DNA of 64,000 nt, taken from assembly GCF_039830135.1 (NCBI RefSeq), contig NZ_CP156081.1, forward strand, positions 2,776,001-2,840,000, written 5' to 3'. Below the pieces are notes generated by a model. The model saw only the letters and a list, made by a program, of their open reading frames with translations, searched no databases and had not been told where the DNA came from. Within the stretch, counting starts at the first letter, position 1. Each line of letters begins with the position of its first letter. Below, piece by piece: positions 1-9,181 of the stretch. Source of the DNA: Defluviimonas sp. SAOS-178_SWC. GTDB lineage: Bacteria; Pseudomonadota; Alphaproteobacteria; Rhodobacterales; Rhodobacteraceae. The translations under genes were made by a program, and so were the position numbers.

Positions 1-53
1 CCGCCCTCTTCGCCGTTGCGATCTGGCGCGGCCGCACCGCCCGGCCGGCATGA
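1..53 (+). CDS. C-terminal end of a probable TRAP (TAXI-type) transporter permease, partial
   Basis: Only the last 16 codons are inside the window. They read as a short hydrophobic stretch followed by a basic tail (ALFAVAIWRGRTARPA) and stop at TGA 51-53. The stop overlaps the ATG of the DUF1850 gene in an ATGA arrangement, so the two are translationally coupled. DUF1850 genes are known as small partners of fused TAXI-family TRAP permeases, so the upstream gene is inferred to be that permease. The visible piece is too short to prove this. Confidence 0.5.
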   Translation, partial: ALFAVAIWRGRTARPA

Positions 54-415
54 CGGGTCCCTGCCTCCTCGTCGGCGCCACGATGCTGACCCTGGCCTCG
101 GGGAGTTTCGACCTGACCTGGCGGCATTCCGTCGAAAAGACCGAATGGCGCGAAAGCTGGCGCATCGAAGGCCGCACGCTGCGACTGACCGAAGCCGCGG
201 TGAAGGGGTCAGGCGCCGGGATGGATCCCGGGCCGGGCGCGCGGCTGGAAGACGGCTGGTGGATCTGGACACCCGATCTTCCCCCGGTTCCCGACCTGAC
301 CCTCGCCGCCTCGGGCGCAACCGGCGGCGGCTGGCGGCTTTGCGACGCCGACACCTGCCATGAGATCGGCGAACGCCCCGGCACGGCCATCCGCCTTGCG
401 CCCTGCCCGGACTAG
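50..415 (+). CDS. DUF1850 domain protein, TRAP transporter partner
   Basis: This 121-residue protein shows the DUF1850 pattern: a FDLTWRHSVEKTEWRESW segment near residue 25, a VKGSGAGMD motif near residue 50, and two cysteines near the C-terminus (LCDADTCHEI). The N-terminus is a weak hydrophobic segment that could be a signal peptide. The ATG overlaps the stop of the upstream gene by 4 bases. The family is usually encoded immediately beside TAXI-type TRAP permeases; its molecular role is unknown. The next genes are a DctB/DctD-like pair, as expected for regulation of an organic-acid TRAP system. Confidence 0.85.
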   Translation: MTGPCLLVGATMLTLASGSFDLTWRHSVEKTEWRESWRIEGRTLRLTEAAVKGSGAGMDPGPGARLEDGWWIWTPDLPPVPDLTLAASGATGGGWRLCDADTCHEIGERPGTAIRLAPCPD

Positions 416-531
416 GCGATGCGACAGGACCGTGACCTTAACCCCGCGCTCGTCTACGCTTTGGTCCGAATCCTCGGGGTGCAAAGGCGAATTCGGCAGT
501 GGCAAAGGCAGGACCGGGACAGTCGAGGACG

Positions 532-2298
532 ATGGCGATGCGCCGCATCCTCCTGACCTTCCTTGCCGTCGCCCTAATCGCGGCCGGCCTTGCCTACGCG
601 CTCAGCTACCGGGCCGGGCTCAGGGCGCTCGATGCCGAACTCGACCAATCCCTGATCCTCACCCGCCGCGCCATCGAGAGCGAGATCGAGCGCTTCCGCT
701 ACCTGCCCGACGTCGCCGCCGAGGATGTCCGGATCGGCGTCGCGCTCCGCGACCGGACCGAAACCGCGACCGCCGCCGCCAACCGCTACCTCGAAACCGT
801 GACCGCGCGGTCGGGGGCTGCCGACCTCTACCTGCTCGACGCGTCGGGCACCGCGATTGCCGCGTCGAACTGGAACACCGCGCAAAGCTTCGTTGGCAGC
901 AATTATGCCTTCCGCCCTTATTTCACCGATGCGCTCGCGACAGGAAAGGGTCGGTTCTACGCCATCGGCGTCACCACCGGGAAGCCGGGCTATTTCCTCT
1001 CCACCCGCATCGGCGGCGTCGACACGCCGGGTGTGATCGTGGTGAAGATCGACCTCAAGCCGCTCGAGGAAACCTGGAAAGCCGCCGGCGTCCCGACGGC
1101 CATCGCCGACCGCGACGGGGTGGTGTTCCTGTCCGGCATCGCGGACTGGCTTTACCGCCCCCTGACGCCCCTCTCACCCGAGGCGCTGGCGGAACTCGCC
1201 GCCCGCCGCACCTATGACGGCATCGCCCTCGCTTCGGCGCCGCCGCTTCTGCCGGCAGGAGCGGCAACGACGGCGCTGGCATTGCGCGGACCCGATGGCG
1301 GCCGGTTGCACGGACGCGTCGCCGCGATCGAGGCGGATGGCTGGCGCGTCATTTCCGCCGCCCCCCTTGCCCGCATCATCGCCGCCTCCGCGCTCTGGGC
1401 GGCGGGCGCTGCGCTCGTCGCCACTGCCGCGACGGGCCTTGCCATGATCTACAACCAGCGGCGGCAGCTTACCCAGCTTCGCCTGCGTCAGGGCGCCCTT
1501 TTGGAAACGCGCGTCGCAGAACGCACGCGCGAACTCGCACACGAGATCGAGGCGCGCAGGAAGACCGAGGCCGATCTGCGCGCGGCGCAGGAAACCCTTG
1601 TCCATACCGAGAAGATGGCCGCCCTCGGCCGGATGTCCGCCGCCATCGTGCACGAAATGAGCCAACCGCTGGCCGCGATGGAGGCGACGCTCGCGGCCGC
1701 CGAACTCTCCGCCGACGCGGAGAAGACGACGACCCGCATCGGCACCGCGCGCAACCTCATCCGCCGGATGCAGCGCACCACGAAGCACCTCAAAAGCTTC
1801 AGCCGCAAGGAGCAGAACACCCGGCAGATCACCGACCTCAACAAGGTCGCCGAAAACGCGCTCGACCTCGTCGCGCCGCGCGCGAAAGCGGCCGGCGTGG
1901 CGCCAGGGTTCCGGCCGTCCGACACGGCGCCACTGGTGATGGCCGGGCCCGTCCGTCTCGAACAGGTCTGCCTCAACCTCCTTCTCAACGCCCTCGACGC
2001 GGTCGAGGGGCGCGAGGGTGCCGCCGTCACCCTCGCGACCGGCGTCAGGGAGGGCACGGCCTTCCTCGCCGTCACCGATACCGGCGCGGGCATCGCTCCC
2101 GAGGACATGGCGCGCGTGACGGAGCCGTTCTTTTCCACCAAGATCGGCGGCGAGGGCCTTGGCCTTGGCCTGTCGATCAGTCAGGCCATCGTCACCGAAT
2201 TCGGCGGAAGGATCGACATCGCCTCCGCCCCCGGCGCGGGCACCACGGTCACCGTGGAACTGCCGGCGGTGGCCGCGCTCGGGGAGGCGGCGGAATGA
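532..2298 (+). CDS. DctB-like sensor histidine kinase
   Basis: Inner-membrane sensor kinase of about 588 residues. A transmembrane segment at about residues 3-22 is followed by a periplasmic double-Cache-type sensor region, a second membrane helix near 285-305, a coiled-coil linker rich in Arg/Glu, a HisKA dimerisation region with the phospho-acceptor His near 374 (IVHEMSQPLAAM), and a HATPase domain with N (LLLNALDA), G1 (DTGAGI) and G2 (GLGLGLSI) boxes. ATG 532 is preferred over GTG 499 because an AGGA lies just upstream; ATG 538 is also possible. It overlaps the response regulator by 4 bases. DctB proteins sense C4-dicarboxylates, but the ligand here may be the substrate of the adjacent TRAP system. 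Confidence 0.85.
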   Translation: MAMRRILLTFLAVALIAAGLAYALSYRAGLRALDAELDQSLILTRRAIESEIERFRYLPDVAAEDVRIGVALRDRTETATAAANRYLETVTARSGAADLYLLDASGTAIAASNWNTAQSFVGSNYAFRPYFTDALATGKGRFYAIGVTTGKPGYFLSTRIGGVDTPGVIVVKIDLKPLEETWKAAGVPTAIADRDGVVFLSGIADWLYRPLTPLSPEALAELAARRTYDGIALASAPPLLPAGAATTALALRGPDGGRLHGRVAAIEADGWRVISAAPLARIIAASALWAAGAALVATAATGLAMIYNQRRQLTQLRLRQGALLETRVAERTRELAHEIEARRKTEADLRAAQETLVHTEKMAALGRMSAAIVHEMSQPLAAMEATLAAAELSADAEKTTTRIGTARNLIRRMQRTTKHLKSFSRKEQNTRQITDLNKVAENALDLVAPRAKAAGVAPGFRPSDTAPLVMAGPVRLEQVCLNLLLNALDAVEGREGAAVTLATGVREGTAFLAVTDTGAGIAPEDMARVTEPFFSTKIGGEGLGLGLSISQAIVTEFGGRIDIASAPGAGTTVTVELPAVAALGEAAE

Positions 2299-3599
2299 AA
2301 GGCCTTGTCTTCGTCGTCGATGACGATGCCGACCACCTCGCCGCCGCCTCCGACCTGATCGAGGCGGGCGGGCACGAAGTGATCAGCTTTCCCGGTGCCG
2401 CCGAGGCGCTCGCGGCGCTCGATCGCGCTGATCCCGGCGTGATCCTCACCGATCTCAGGATGCCGGGGATCGACGGGTTCGGCTTGATCGCGGCGCTGAA
2501 AGAACGCGGCGGCGACCATCCGGTCATCGTGATGACCGGCCACGGCGATGTGGCCCAGGCCGTTCGCGCGATCCGCGAAGGGGCCGAGGATTTCCTCGAA
2601 AAGCCCTACGATGCCGGGCATTTGCTGCTGGTCATCGACCGTACGCTCAAGGCCCGCGCGACGCGCCGGGAGCTTGCGCGCCTGCAATCGGCCCTGTCAG
2701 CCGACGAGATCCTCGGCGAGAGTCCCGCGATCACGGCCCTCCGCGCCCGCATCGCGGCCCTCGCCCCGCTCGATGTCGACCTCGTCGTGACCGGCGAAAC
2801 CGGGACCGGGAAGGAACTGGTCGCCCGCGCCCTCCATGCCGCGAGCCTTCGCGCCGCCGGTGCCTATGTCGCACTCAACTGCGCCGCCCTGCCCGAAGCA
2901 CTCTTCGAGGCCGAGGTCTTCGGTTACTCCGCCGGCGCCTTCCCCGGCGCGGCGACCGACAAACCCGGCAAACTGGAACTGGCCTCTGGCGGAACGCTCG
3001 TCCTTGACGAGATCGAGGCGATGCCCCTGCCCTTGCAAGCGAAACTCCTCCGCGCGCTTCAGGAGCGCAGCGTGGAGCGTCTTGGCGAGAACCGCCTGCG
3101 CCCGCTCGACCTTCGGGTCATCGCGATCTCCAAGGCCGATCTCAAGGCGATGAGCTACGAAGGCTCGTTTCGCCCCGATCTTTTCTACCGCCTCGCCGGG
3201 GCGGAGATCGCGACCCCGCCGCTCTCGGAGATGGGCTCCGACATCCTCCTTCTTTTCGCGCATTTCGTCGCGCGCGCCGCCGCCCGTCATGGCCGCGCGG
3301 CGCCGGCGATCACCTTCGCGACCCGCAGCGCCCTGTCGCGTCGTGCCTGGCCGGGAAACGTGCGCGAATTGAAGGCCGCCGCGGAACGCTTCGCACTCGG
3401 GATCGACGGCGACGACACAGAAGCGCCGCGCGCGATCAGCGGAGAGACTCTGGCCGACCGGCTTCTCGACTTCGAGGCGCGCGAAATCCGCGCCGCCCTC
3501 GACCGTTGCCGCGGCAACACCGAACGCGCGGCGCAACTTCTGGGCATTCCCCGGCGGACGCTGAACGACAAGATGAAGCGGCTCGGCCTCTCTGCCTGA
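2295..3599 (+). CDS. DctD-like sigma-54-dependent response regulator
   Basis: NtrC-class activator of 434 residues: an N-terminal receiver with phospho-acceptor Asp53 (ILTDLRMPG), a central AAA+ domain with Walker A GETGTGKE at 167-174 and Walker B (LVLDEIEAM), and a C-terminal Fis-type helix-turn-helix ending in RRTLNDKMKRLGL. The loop that normally reads GAFTGA and contacts sigma-54 reads GAFPGA (214-219). It starts in ATGA overlap with the kinase gene, so the two form a two-component pair. The likely target is the upstream TRAP operon, whose promoter lies outside the window. Confidence 0.85.
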   Translation: MKGLVFVVDDDADHLAAASDLIEAGGHEVISFPGAAEALAALDRADPGVILTDLRMPGIDGFGLIAALKERGGDHPVIVMTGHGDVAQAVRAIREGAEDFLEKPYDAGHLLLVIDRTLKARATRRELARLQSALSADEILGESPAITALRARIAALAPLDVDLVVTGETGTGKELVARALHAASLRAAGAYVALNCAALPEALFEAEVFGYSAGAFPGAATDKPGKLELASGGTLVLDEIEAMPLPLQAKLLRALQERSVERLGENRLRPLDLRVIAISKADLKAMSYEGSFRPDLFYRLAGAEIATPPLSEMGSDILLLFAHFVARAAARHGRAAPAITFATRSALSRRAWPGNVRELKAAAERFALGIDGDDTEAPRAISGETLADRLLDFEAREIRAALDRCRGNTERAAQLLGIPRRTLNDKMKRLGLSA

Positions 3600-3613
3600 G
3601 CGCGCCCAAAACA

Positions 3614-3628
3614 TTTGCCGACAAACGA
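3614..3628 (+). promoter_or_regulatory. Putative MarR operator upstream of the amidohydrolase gene
   Basis: The sequence TTTGCCGACAAACGA matches 13 of 15 bases of TTTGCTGTCAAACGA at 11644-11658, which is the core of an inverted repeat between the UPF0280-headed operon and the marR gene. It ends 50 bases before the amidohydrolase ATG, a normal operator position. Regulation of both transcription units by the MarR protein is inferred. Confidence 0.55.
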
Positions 3629-3678
3629 TTTCTGTGGGACCATCCCGCCATCCGAGGCACCACAGAAGAGGCTTCCGC

Positions 3679-4875
3679 ATGGCCGACGCCGCCCCCGCCC
3701 CGACCGGCAAGACCAAACTCGTCATCCGCAATACCGGCCAGATCCTCTCCGGCAGGATCGAGGAACCCTTGATCGACGGCGACTGCGTCGTTTGCGAAAA
3801 CGACCGCATCGTCGCGGTGGGCTACGAGAAGGACCTCGACACCGATCGGGCCACGACGGTCGTGGACGCCAAGGGCGTGACTCTCTGCCCCGGCCTCATC
3901 GACAGCCACGTTCATCCGGTGATCGGCGACTATACGCCGCGCCAGCAACAGCTCAACTGGATCGACAGCTGCCTCCACGGCGGCGTCACGACGATGATTT
4001 CTGCCGGCGAGGTCCATGCGCCGGGGCGGCCAAAGGATATCGTCGGCCTCAAGGCGATGGCGATCGCCTCGCAGCGCTGGTACGAGAATTTTCGTCCCTC
4101 GGGCGTCAAGGTCCATTCCGGCGCCCCGGTGCTGGAAGAGGGCATGGTCGAAAGCGACTTCAAGGACCTTGCGGATGCCGGCGTGAAGCTTTTGGGCGAG
4201 GTCGGCCTCGGCTCGGTCAAGGCGGGCGAGACGGCGGCCCAGATGGTCAAATGGGCCCGCAAATACGGCATCCAGTCGACGATCCATACCGGCGGTCCGT
4301 CGATCCCCGGCTCCGGCCTCATCGACAAGGACGTGGTGCTCGAGGCCGACGCCGACATCATCGGCCATATCAACGGCGGCCACACAGCCCTTCCCGACGA
4401 CCAGATCACCTGCCTCTGCGAAAGCTGCCTGAGGGGCATCGAGATCGTCCACAACGGCAATGAACGCGCCGGTCTTCTGGCCATGCGCACCGCCTTCGAA
4501 CTCGGCCAGCCGGAGCGGGTCATCCTCGGCACCGACGCCCCGGCAGGATCGGGCGTGCAGCCGCTCGGCATCCTGCGCATGGTGGCGATGCTGTCGTCCC
4601 TGGGCGACGTGCCGCCCGAGATCGCCTTCTGCTTCGCCACCGGCAACACCGCCCGGATGCGCGATCTCGACTGCGGCATCATCGAGGTGGGCAAGGCCGC
4701 CGATTTCGTCCTTCTTGACATGGCCCAGCATGCACCCGGCGGCTCGATGCTCGGCTCGGTCCACCAGGGCAACCTGCCCGGCGTCGGTATGACCATCATC
4801 GACGGCATCGTCCGCACCACCCGCAGCCGCAACACGCCGCCTGCGACCCGGCTGCCCGAAATCGTCGGAAGCTGA
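3679..4875 (+). CDS. Enamidase-type amidohydrolase (6-oxo-tetrahydronicotinate hydrolase family)
   Basis: Cytoplasmic TIM-barrel amidohydrolase of 398 residues. Metal-ligand candidates are visible: HxH at His77/His79 (DSHVHP), a Glu at 174 (GEVGLGS), His203 (IHTGG), His230 (IGHINGG) and Asp286 (LGTDAPAG). The pattern and length fit enamidase of the Eubacterium barkeri nicotinate pathway, which opens 1,4,5,6-tetrahydro-6-oxonicotinate to 2-formylglutarate with loss of ammonia. The convergent neighbour is a 6-hydroxynicotinate-reductase homologue, which supports that assignment. ATG 3679 is chosen over GTG 3634 because AGAGG sits 8 bases upstream and the family N-terminus starts here. The exact substrate is not proved. 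Confidence 0.8.
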   Translation: MADAAPAPTGKTKLVIRNTGQILSGRIEEPLIDGDCVVCENDRIVAVGYEKDLDTDRATTVVDAKGVTLCPGLIDSHVHPVIGDYTPRQQQLNWIDSCLHGGVTTMISAGEVHAPGRPKDIVGLKAMAIASQRWYENFRPSGVKVHSGAPVLEEGMVESDFKDLADAGVKLLGEVGLGSVKAGETAAQMVKWARKYGIQSTIHTGGPSIPGSGLIDKDVVLEADADIIGHINGGHTALPDDQITCLCESCLRGIEIVHNGNERAGLLAMRTAFELGQPERVILGTDAPAGSGVQPLGILRMVAMLSSLGDVPPEIAFCFATGNTARMRDLDCGIIEVGKAADFVLLDMAQHAPGGSMLGSVHQGNLPGVGMTIIDGIVRTTRSRNTPPATRLPEIVGS

Positions 4876-4884
4876 GCCCGCATT

Positions 4885-4918
4885 CCTTCTTCTGTTCGCA
4901 AATACCTCCCGCCGGAGG
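4885..4918 (-). repeat. Intergenic repeat copy 1: GC hairpin followed by TATTT and purine-rich tail
   Basis: On the minus strand, CCTCCGGCGGGAGG (a small hairpin) is followed by TATTTGCGAACAGAAGAAGG. Similar elements occur at 26806-26830 and 63519-63545. This copy lies downstream of the reductase gene on the same strand and could act as its terminator. Confidence 0.5.
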
Positions 4919-4998
4919 CAGATCCGAGCTGCCGCCGCGCAAGCGGCGGCGGCGAGACAGGTCGGCGCGCCTGAAAGGCGCTCCGCAGGATCTCCGAC

Positions 4999-6480
4999 CT
5001 AGCCTTTGCGCGCCGTCCCCTGCGGCGCCCCCGGCACGGCCCGCGTCGTCCGCACCCGCCGCTCGATCTCCGACTGCACGTCCTCGACCCGCCGCACCTG
5101 CCCCATATGCCCGCCAAGGTCCGCGTAATCCGACAGCCGCAGCGTGAACTCGACCGGCGCCACCAGCGCCGGGGTCGGCACGTAGCCGAAGGCGTTGGAC
5201 GGCATGTCCATGACATCCGCCATGAAGGTGATCCCGCCACCCGGCCAGATGTAGCACTCCGCCCCGCCGCAGGTGACATTCGTCACCGCTTCCCGCACCG
5301 ACCGCGTCAGCCGCACCGGGTTTTCGGTCACCCCTGCCCGCAGCGATCCGCCCGCTCCGCCCATGAAAAGGACCGAGGTCACCGAGGGCTCGCAGTTCTC
5401 GGCGATCCGTTCGACCGAGGTCCTGAGGCTCTCGGGCAGGTCTGCCTTCACCGGCCGCAGGTCGTCGTCGAGGACATAGTAGCCCCATTGCTCGCCGGTC
5501 GTCGAAACCATCAGGAGCGTCAGCCCCGGCCGGGCCTGGGGCGCCCGCCACGGCCCGAGGATCGTCAGCGGATCCTCGATATTCGTGCCGCCCCAGCCGG
5601 TGCCGGGGTCCGCCACGCGGAAATAGCGCCCCGGCGTCGATTTGTGGCCGAGGATCTTGATCCCCGTCGGCGCCACGCCAAGGAGCTTGCCCGCCTGATG
5701 CTCGCTCAGCACCCCGGTGATATGGTCGTCGACGACCACAACTTCGTCGACCAACCCGCTCCACTGCCTGGCGAACATCCCGATCGTGGCCGACCCGCAG
5801 CCGACCCGCATCAGGTGCTCCTCGACCCCGTTCACCACGGGTGGCTTTCCGGCCTGCAGCACCACGTCCGATCCACCGTCGATGCTGACCGTCACCACCT
5901 CCCGGTTGCAGAGCTTCAGGAGCGCGTCGCAGGTGGCGCGGCCTTCCTTCTTCGACCCGCCAGTCAGGTGATGCACGCCCCCGAGCGACAGCATCTGGGA
6001 GCCGTATTCGGCCGTCATCACATGGCCGACCGGTTCCCCGTCCACCCGCACCGGCGCCGCTTCCGGCCCGAGGAAGCGATCGGTGTCGATCTTCACCTTG
6101 GCGCCGCAATAGGAAAAGATCCCCTCGGTCACCACGGTGACCATGTCGACTCCGTCATGTTCCTGCGCGACGATGAACGGCGCAGGCTTGTAGTCGGGAT
6201 AGGTTGTCCCGGCGCCGATGGCAGTGATGAAGGGGCGCTCCGTCCTCAGGATGTCGCCGTCCCATTCGCCGGCCGCGACCTCCAGGAACGGCACGATCTG
6301 GCCGTCGCCCTCCTTCGCCGCCTCCAGGACGGTGAAGGGATCGAGCCGCACCAGTTCGCCGCCCTCGTTCGCATAGCGGTCACAGGCCCCGGCGCGGCCT
6401 TCGGCGATGTAGCACATGACCGGGCAGGCATCGCAGCGGATCTTGCCTTCCATACGCGATTCAACGGCTTGGCGAACCAT
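4999..6480 (-). CDS. 6-hydroxynicotinate reductase family protein
   Basis: This 493-residue protein matches the 6-hydroxynicotinate reductase family, which in E. barkeri reduces the hydroxylated pyridine ring with reduced ferredoxin. The N-terminus has a cysteine cluster C16-x2-C19-x3-C23-x9-C33 (CDACPVMC...GACDRYAN), a probable Fe-S site, and the body holds many Gly-rich segments. ATG 6480 is preferred over GTG 6492: GAGG sits 6 bases before it, and the upstream molybdenum-enzyme gene stops at 6482, giving tight coupling. It is the last gene of a five-gene minus-strand operon. The electron donor in this organism is unknown. Confidence 0.8.
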   Translation of the reverse strand: MVRQAVESRMEGKIRCDACPVMCYIAEGRAGACDRYANEGGELVRLDPFTVLEAAKEGDGQIVPFLEVAAGEWDGDILRTERPFITAIGAGTTYPDYKPAPFIVAQEHDGVDMVTVVTEGIFSYCGAKVKIDTDRFLGPEAAPVRVDGEPVGHVMTAEYGSQMLSLGGVHHLTGGSKKEGRATCDALLKLCNREVVTVSIDGGSDVVLQAGKPPVVNGVEEHLMRVGCGSATIGMFARQWSGLVDEVVVVDDHITGVLSEHQAGKLLGVAPTGIKILGHKSTPGRYFRVADPGTGWGGTNIEDPLTILGPWRAPQARPGLTLLMVSTTGEQWGYYVLDDDLRPVKADLPESLRTSVERIAENCEPSVTSVLFMGGAGGSLRAGVTENPVRLTRSVREAVTNVTCGGAECYIWPGGGITFMADVMDMPSNAFGYVPTPALVAPVEFTLRLSDYADLGGHMGQVRRVEDVQSEIERRVRTTRAVPGAPQGTARKG

Positions 6481-6481
6481 C

Positions 6482-9181
6482 CTAAACCTCACATGCGGCG
6501 CGGATCGCCGCCAGAACCCGGTCCGGCGTCGCCGGAAGCCGCGTCACCCTTGCCCCCGTCGCATGGCGGATCGCCGACAGGATCGCCGGCGCGGTCGGGA
6601 TCAGCACATGCTCGCCCAGACCCTTGGCGCCGTAGGGCCCGTGCGGATCGGCGACCTCGACGATATGCGAGGTGATGGGCGGCACGTCCCCGATCGTCGG
6701 AATGAGATAATCGTGGAGGTTGTCGGTGCGCCCGGCGATGTATTCCTCCATCAGCGCAAGGCCGATGCCCTGCGCGACGCCGCCGTGGATCTGCCCCTCC
6801 ACCAGCACAGGATTGATCGCCCGGCCGACATCGTGGGCCGCGTGGATATGGTCGAGCGTGACGGTCCCAAGCCCGGTATCGACCGTCAGCTCCACCATCT
6901 GCGCGGTGTAGCCATAGACCGCATAGGGCACGCCCTGCCCGTTCTCATCCAGCGGCAGCGTCGGCGGGTCGTAGGTCTCGGCCGCCTCGATCGCATAACG
7001 CCCCCCGCCGGACAGGGCCGCATGGTGGATGGTGCCGCCCGGCGCAGTGACTGTCACCGCGCCCGGTTCCACCGCGATCTGCCCGTCCGTGGCATTGGTT
7101 CTTCGCAGAAGCTCGGCGCGGAGCGCGAGCCCGGTGAGCCGGGCTGCGTTGCCCGACACAAAGGTCTGCCGCGAGGCCGAGGTCTTGCCGGCATCAGGTG
7201 TCACATCGGTGTCCGGCCCGACGATCTCCACCTGCCGAACGTCCACCCCGAGGGCTTCGGCGAAGATCTGGGCGATGACCGTATTCGCCCCCTGACCGAT
7301 ATCCATCGCACCCTGATGCAGCACGATCCTTCCGTCCACCGTGATCCCTGCCCGGATCGTCGACGGGTTCGGCAGCGAGGTGTTGCCACAGCCATACCAG
7401 CCGCAGGCGATGCCCACGCCCTTGCGAAGGACGCCTTTCTTCGCATTGAATTCGTTTGCCTTCTTCATGGCCCCACGCCAGGCGGTCCGCAGCGCGTCGA
7501 GGCAGGGCCTGATGCCCACCGCCCCGTCGAACACCTGTCCGGTCGTCGTCGGAACGCCGTTATCGAGCGCGTTGAGATAGCGGAACTCCAGTCGGTCCAT
7601 GCCGAGCTGCCTCGCGAGATCGTCAAAGATCGATTCCTGCGCGATGGCCGCCTGCGGCACACCAAAGCCACGGAACGCTCCGGCGGGAACGCAGTTCGTG
7701 TGCACCCCCTCGGCCCGCGCGACGTAATCGGCATGGGCATAGGGACCGCCGGCATGGACCGGCACACGGTTGGCTACGGTCGGCCCCCAGGACGAATAGG
7801 CGCCGGTGTTGAACGTGCCCTCGAAGGCGAAGCCGGACAGCCTGCCATCCTTCGTCGCCCCCGCCCGGACGCGCATCAGGCCGGGATGCCGTTTTGTCGT
7901 GGACGCCATGGATTCCGACCGCGAATAGACCATTCGGACTGGCCGCTTCAGCTTCATCGCCGCCAGGGCCACGTGGGGCTGGAACGAGATGTCGAGCTTC
8001 GATCCGAACCCGCCGCCGACCGCCGTCGGAACGATGCGGATCGCCTCCACCGGAAGGCCAAGGATCTCGGCCAGCGAGTCGCGGTTCATGTTGGGCGCCT
8101 GGGTGCCGCCATAAACCTCGACCCGACCGTCCTTCCAGTCCGCGAAGCCCGCTTCCGGCTCGATATAGGCATGTTCGATGAACCGCGTCTCGAACGTGCC
8201 CTCGGCGGTGATGTCGGCCCGCGCCAGCGCGGCCTCGGCATCGCCCTTTCGGACGAAGCCGGCGCACATGACGTTCTCGGCCCGGCCCGGATGAAACTCC
8301 GTCATGGATTTGGCGGCTTTCGGCTCGCGCGCCGCGAGGATCGGCTCCCATGTCACTGGGAAAGTTTGCAAATCCAGCTTTGCGACCACCTCAGGGCACC
8401 CCACGACTGCCGCCACCGCCTCGCCCCGGAAAAGCGCCTTGCCTTCGGCATAGACCGGCTGGTCGATGAAGCCGGGGATGGTGCCGAAGAGGTTCTTCCC
8501 CGGCACATCCCGCGCGGTCAGGATCAGGTCGAGCTTCTGCTCCTTTGCGTAACCGTCGAGATCGCCGAAGGCGAAGCGGCAATGATCCTCCGGCGCCCGG
8601 ATGACCTTGAGGACAAGAGCGCCCGACGGCGCGGCGTCGTCGCCGAAGACCTCGCGCCCCTCGACCTTGCGGGCGCCGTCGAGGCGGGCGATGCCGGCGC
8701 CGACGCCGCCCCCCTCCGCGACCGGCGCGGCCACGCCCCGCACCGCGTCGATGATCTTGCGGTAGCCGGTGCAGCGGCACAGAACACCGCCCAGCGCGTC
8801 CCGCACCGCGGCCTCGGACGGCGCCGGGGCCGCGCGCAGAAGGGCGACGGCGGCCACCATCATGCCCGGGGTGCAGATCCCGCATTGCGCCGCGCCGTGC
8901 GCGAGGAACGACGCGTAAAGCGTTGAAAACACAGGGTCACCGTCGCGCAATCCCGCCAACGTTTCGACCTGACGCCCCTCGACCCGTCCGGCGGCGGTGA
9001 TGCAGGAACAGACCGGCTCTCCGTCGACAAGCACCGTGCAGGCGCCGCAGTCGCCGGCATCGCAGCCGACCTTCACGTCGGTGCAGCCGAACTCCGTCCG
9101 AAGCACCCGCGACAACCGGTCGACCCCCTCGCCCCGATGCGCGGCGGCCCGGCCATTCAGGGTGAATCCGATCCCGCTCAT
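6482..9181 (-). CDS. Fused 2Fe-2S / molybdopterin hydroxylase, xanthine dehydrogenase family
   Basis: A single 899-residue chain joins two subunits that are separate in many relatives. Residues 1-150 hold two 2Fe-2S sites: C40-x4-C45-x2-C48...C60, and C100-x2-C103...C135-x-C137. Residues from about 165 onward form the molybdopterin-binding region with GGGFGSK, AFRGFG and a C-terminal AKGLGE segment whose Glu fits the catalytic position. Enzymes of this family hydroxylate N-heteroaromatic rings with water as oxygen source. The likely FAD partner is encoded immediately upstream in ATGA overlap, and the ring-reducing enzyme follows. Hydroxylation of nicotinate or a similar acid is inferred from neighbours only. 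Confidence 0.85.
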   Translation of the reverse strand: MSGIGFTLNGRAAAHRGEGVDRLSRVLRTEFGCTDVKVGCDAGDCGACTVLVDGEPVCSCITAAGRVEGRQVETLAGLRDGDPVFSTLYASFLAHGAAQCGICTPGMMVAAVALLRAAPAPSEAAVRDALGGVLCRCTGYRKIIDAVRGVAAPVAEGGGVGAGIARLDGARKVEGREVFGDDAAPSGALVLKVIRAPEDHCRFAFGDLDGYAKEQKLDLILTARDVPGKNLFGTIPGFIDQPVYAEGKALFRGEAVAAVVGCPEVVAKLDLQTFPVTWEPILAAREPKAAKSMTEFHPGRAENVMCAGFVRKGDAEAALARADITAEGTFETRFIEHAYIEPEAGFADWKDGRVEVYGGTQAPNMNRDSLAEILGLPVEAIRIVPTAVGGGFGSKLDISFQPHVALAAMKLKRPVRMVYSRSESMASTTKRHPGLMRVRAGATKDGRLSGFAFEGTFNTGAYSSWGPTVANRVPVHAGGPYAHADYVARAEGVHTNCVPAGAFRGFGVPQAAIAQESIFDDLARQLGMDRLEFRYLNALDNGVPTTTGQVFDGAVGIRPCLDALRTAWRGAMKKANEFNAKKGVLRKGVGIACGWYGCGNTSLPNPSTIRAGITVDGRIVLHQGAMDIGQGANTVIAQIFAEALGVDVRQVEIVGPDTDVTPDAGKTSASRQTFVSGNAARLTGLALRAELLRRTNATDGQIAVEPGAVTVTAPGGTIHHAALSGGGRYAIEAAETYDPPTLPLDENGQGVPYAVYGYTAQMVELTVDTGLGTVTLDHIHAAHDVGRAINPVLVEGQIHGGVAQGIGLALMEEYIAGRTDNLHDYLIPTIGDVPPITSHIVEVADPHGPYGAKGLGEHVLIPTAPAILSAIRHATGARVTRLPATPDRVLAAIRAACEV

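Noticed and set aside
6416..8926. An 836-codon open frame antisense to the hydroxylase gene
   Set aside because: The opposite strand encodes a complete, motif-bearing molybdenum hydroxylase. The antisense frame is Arg/His/Pro-rich with no domain, as expected from high GC.
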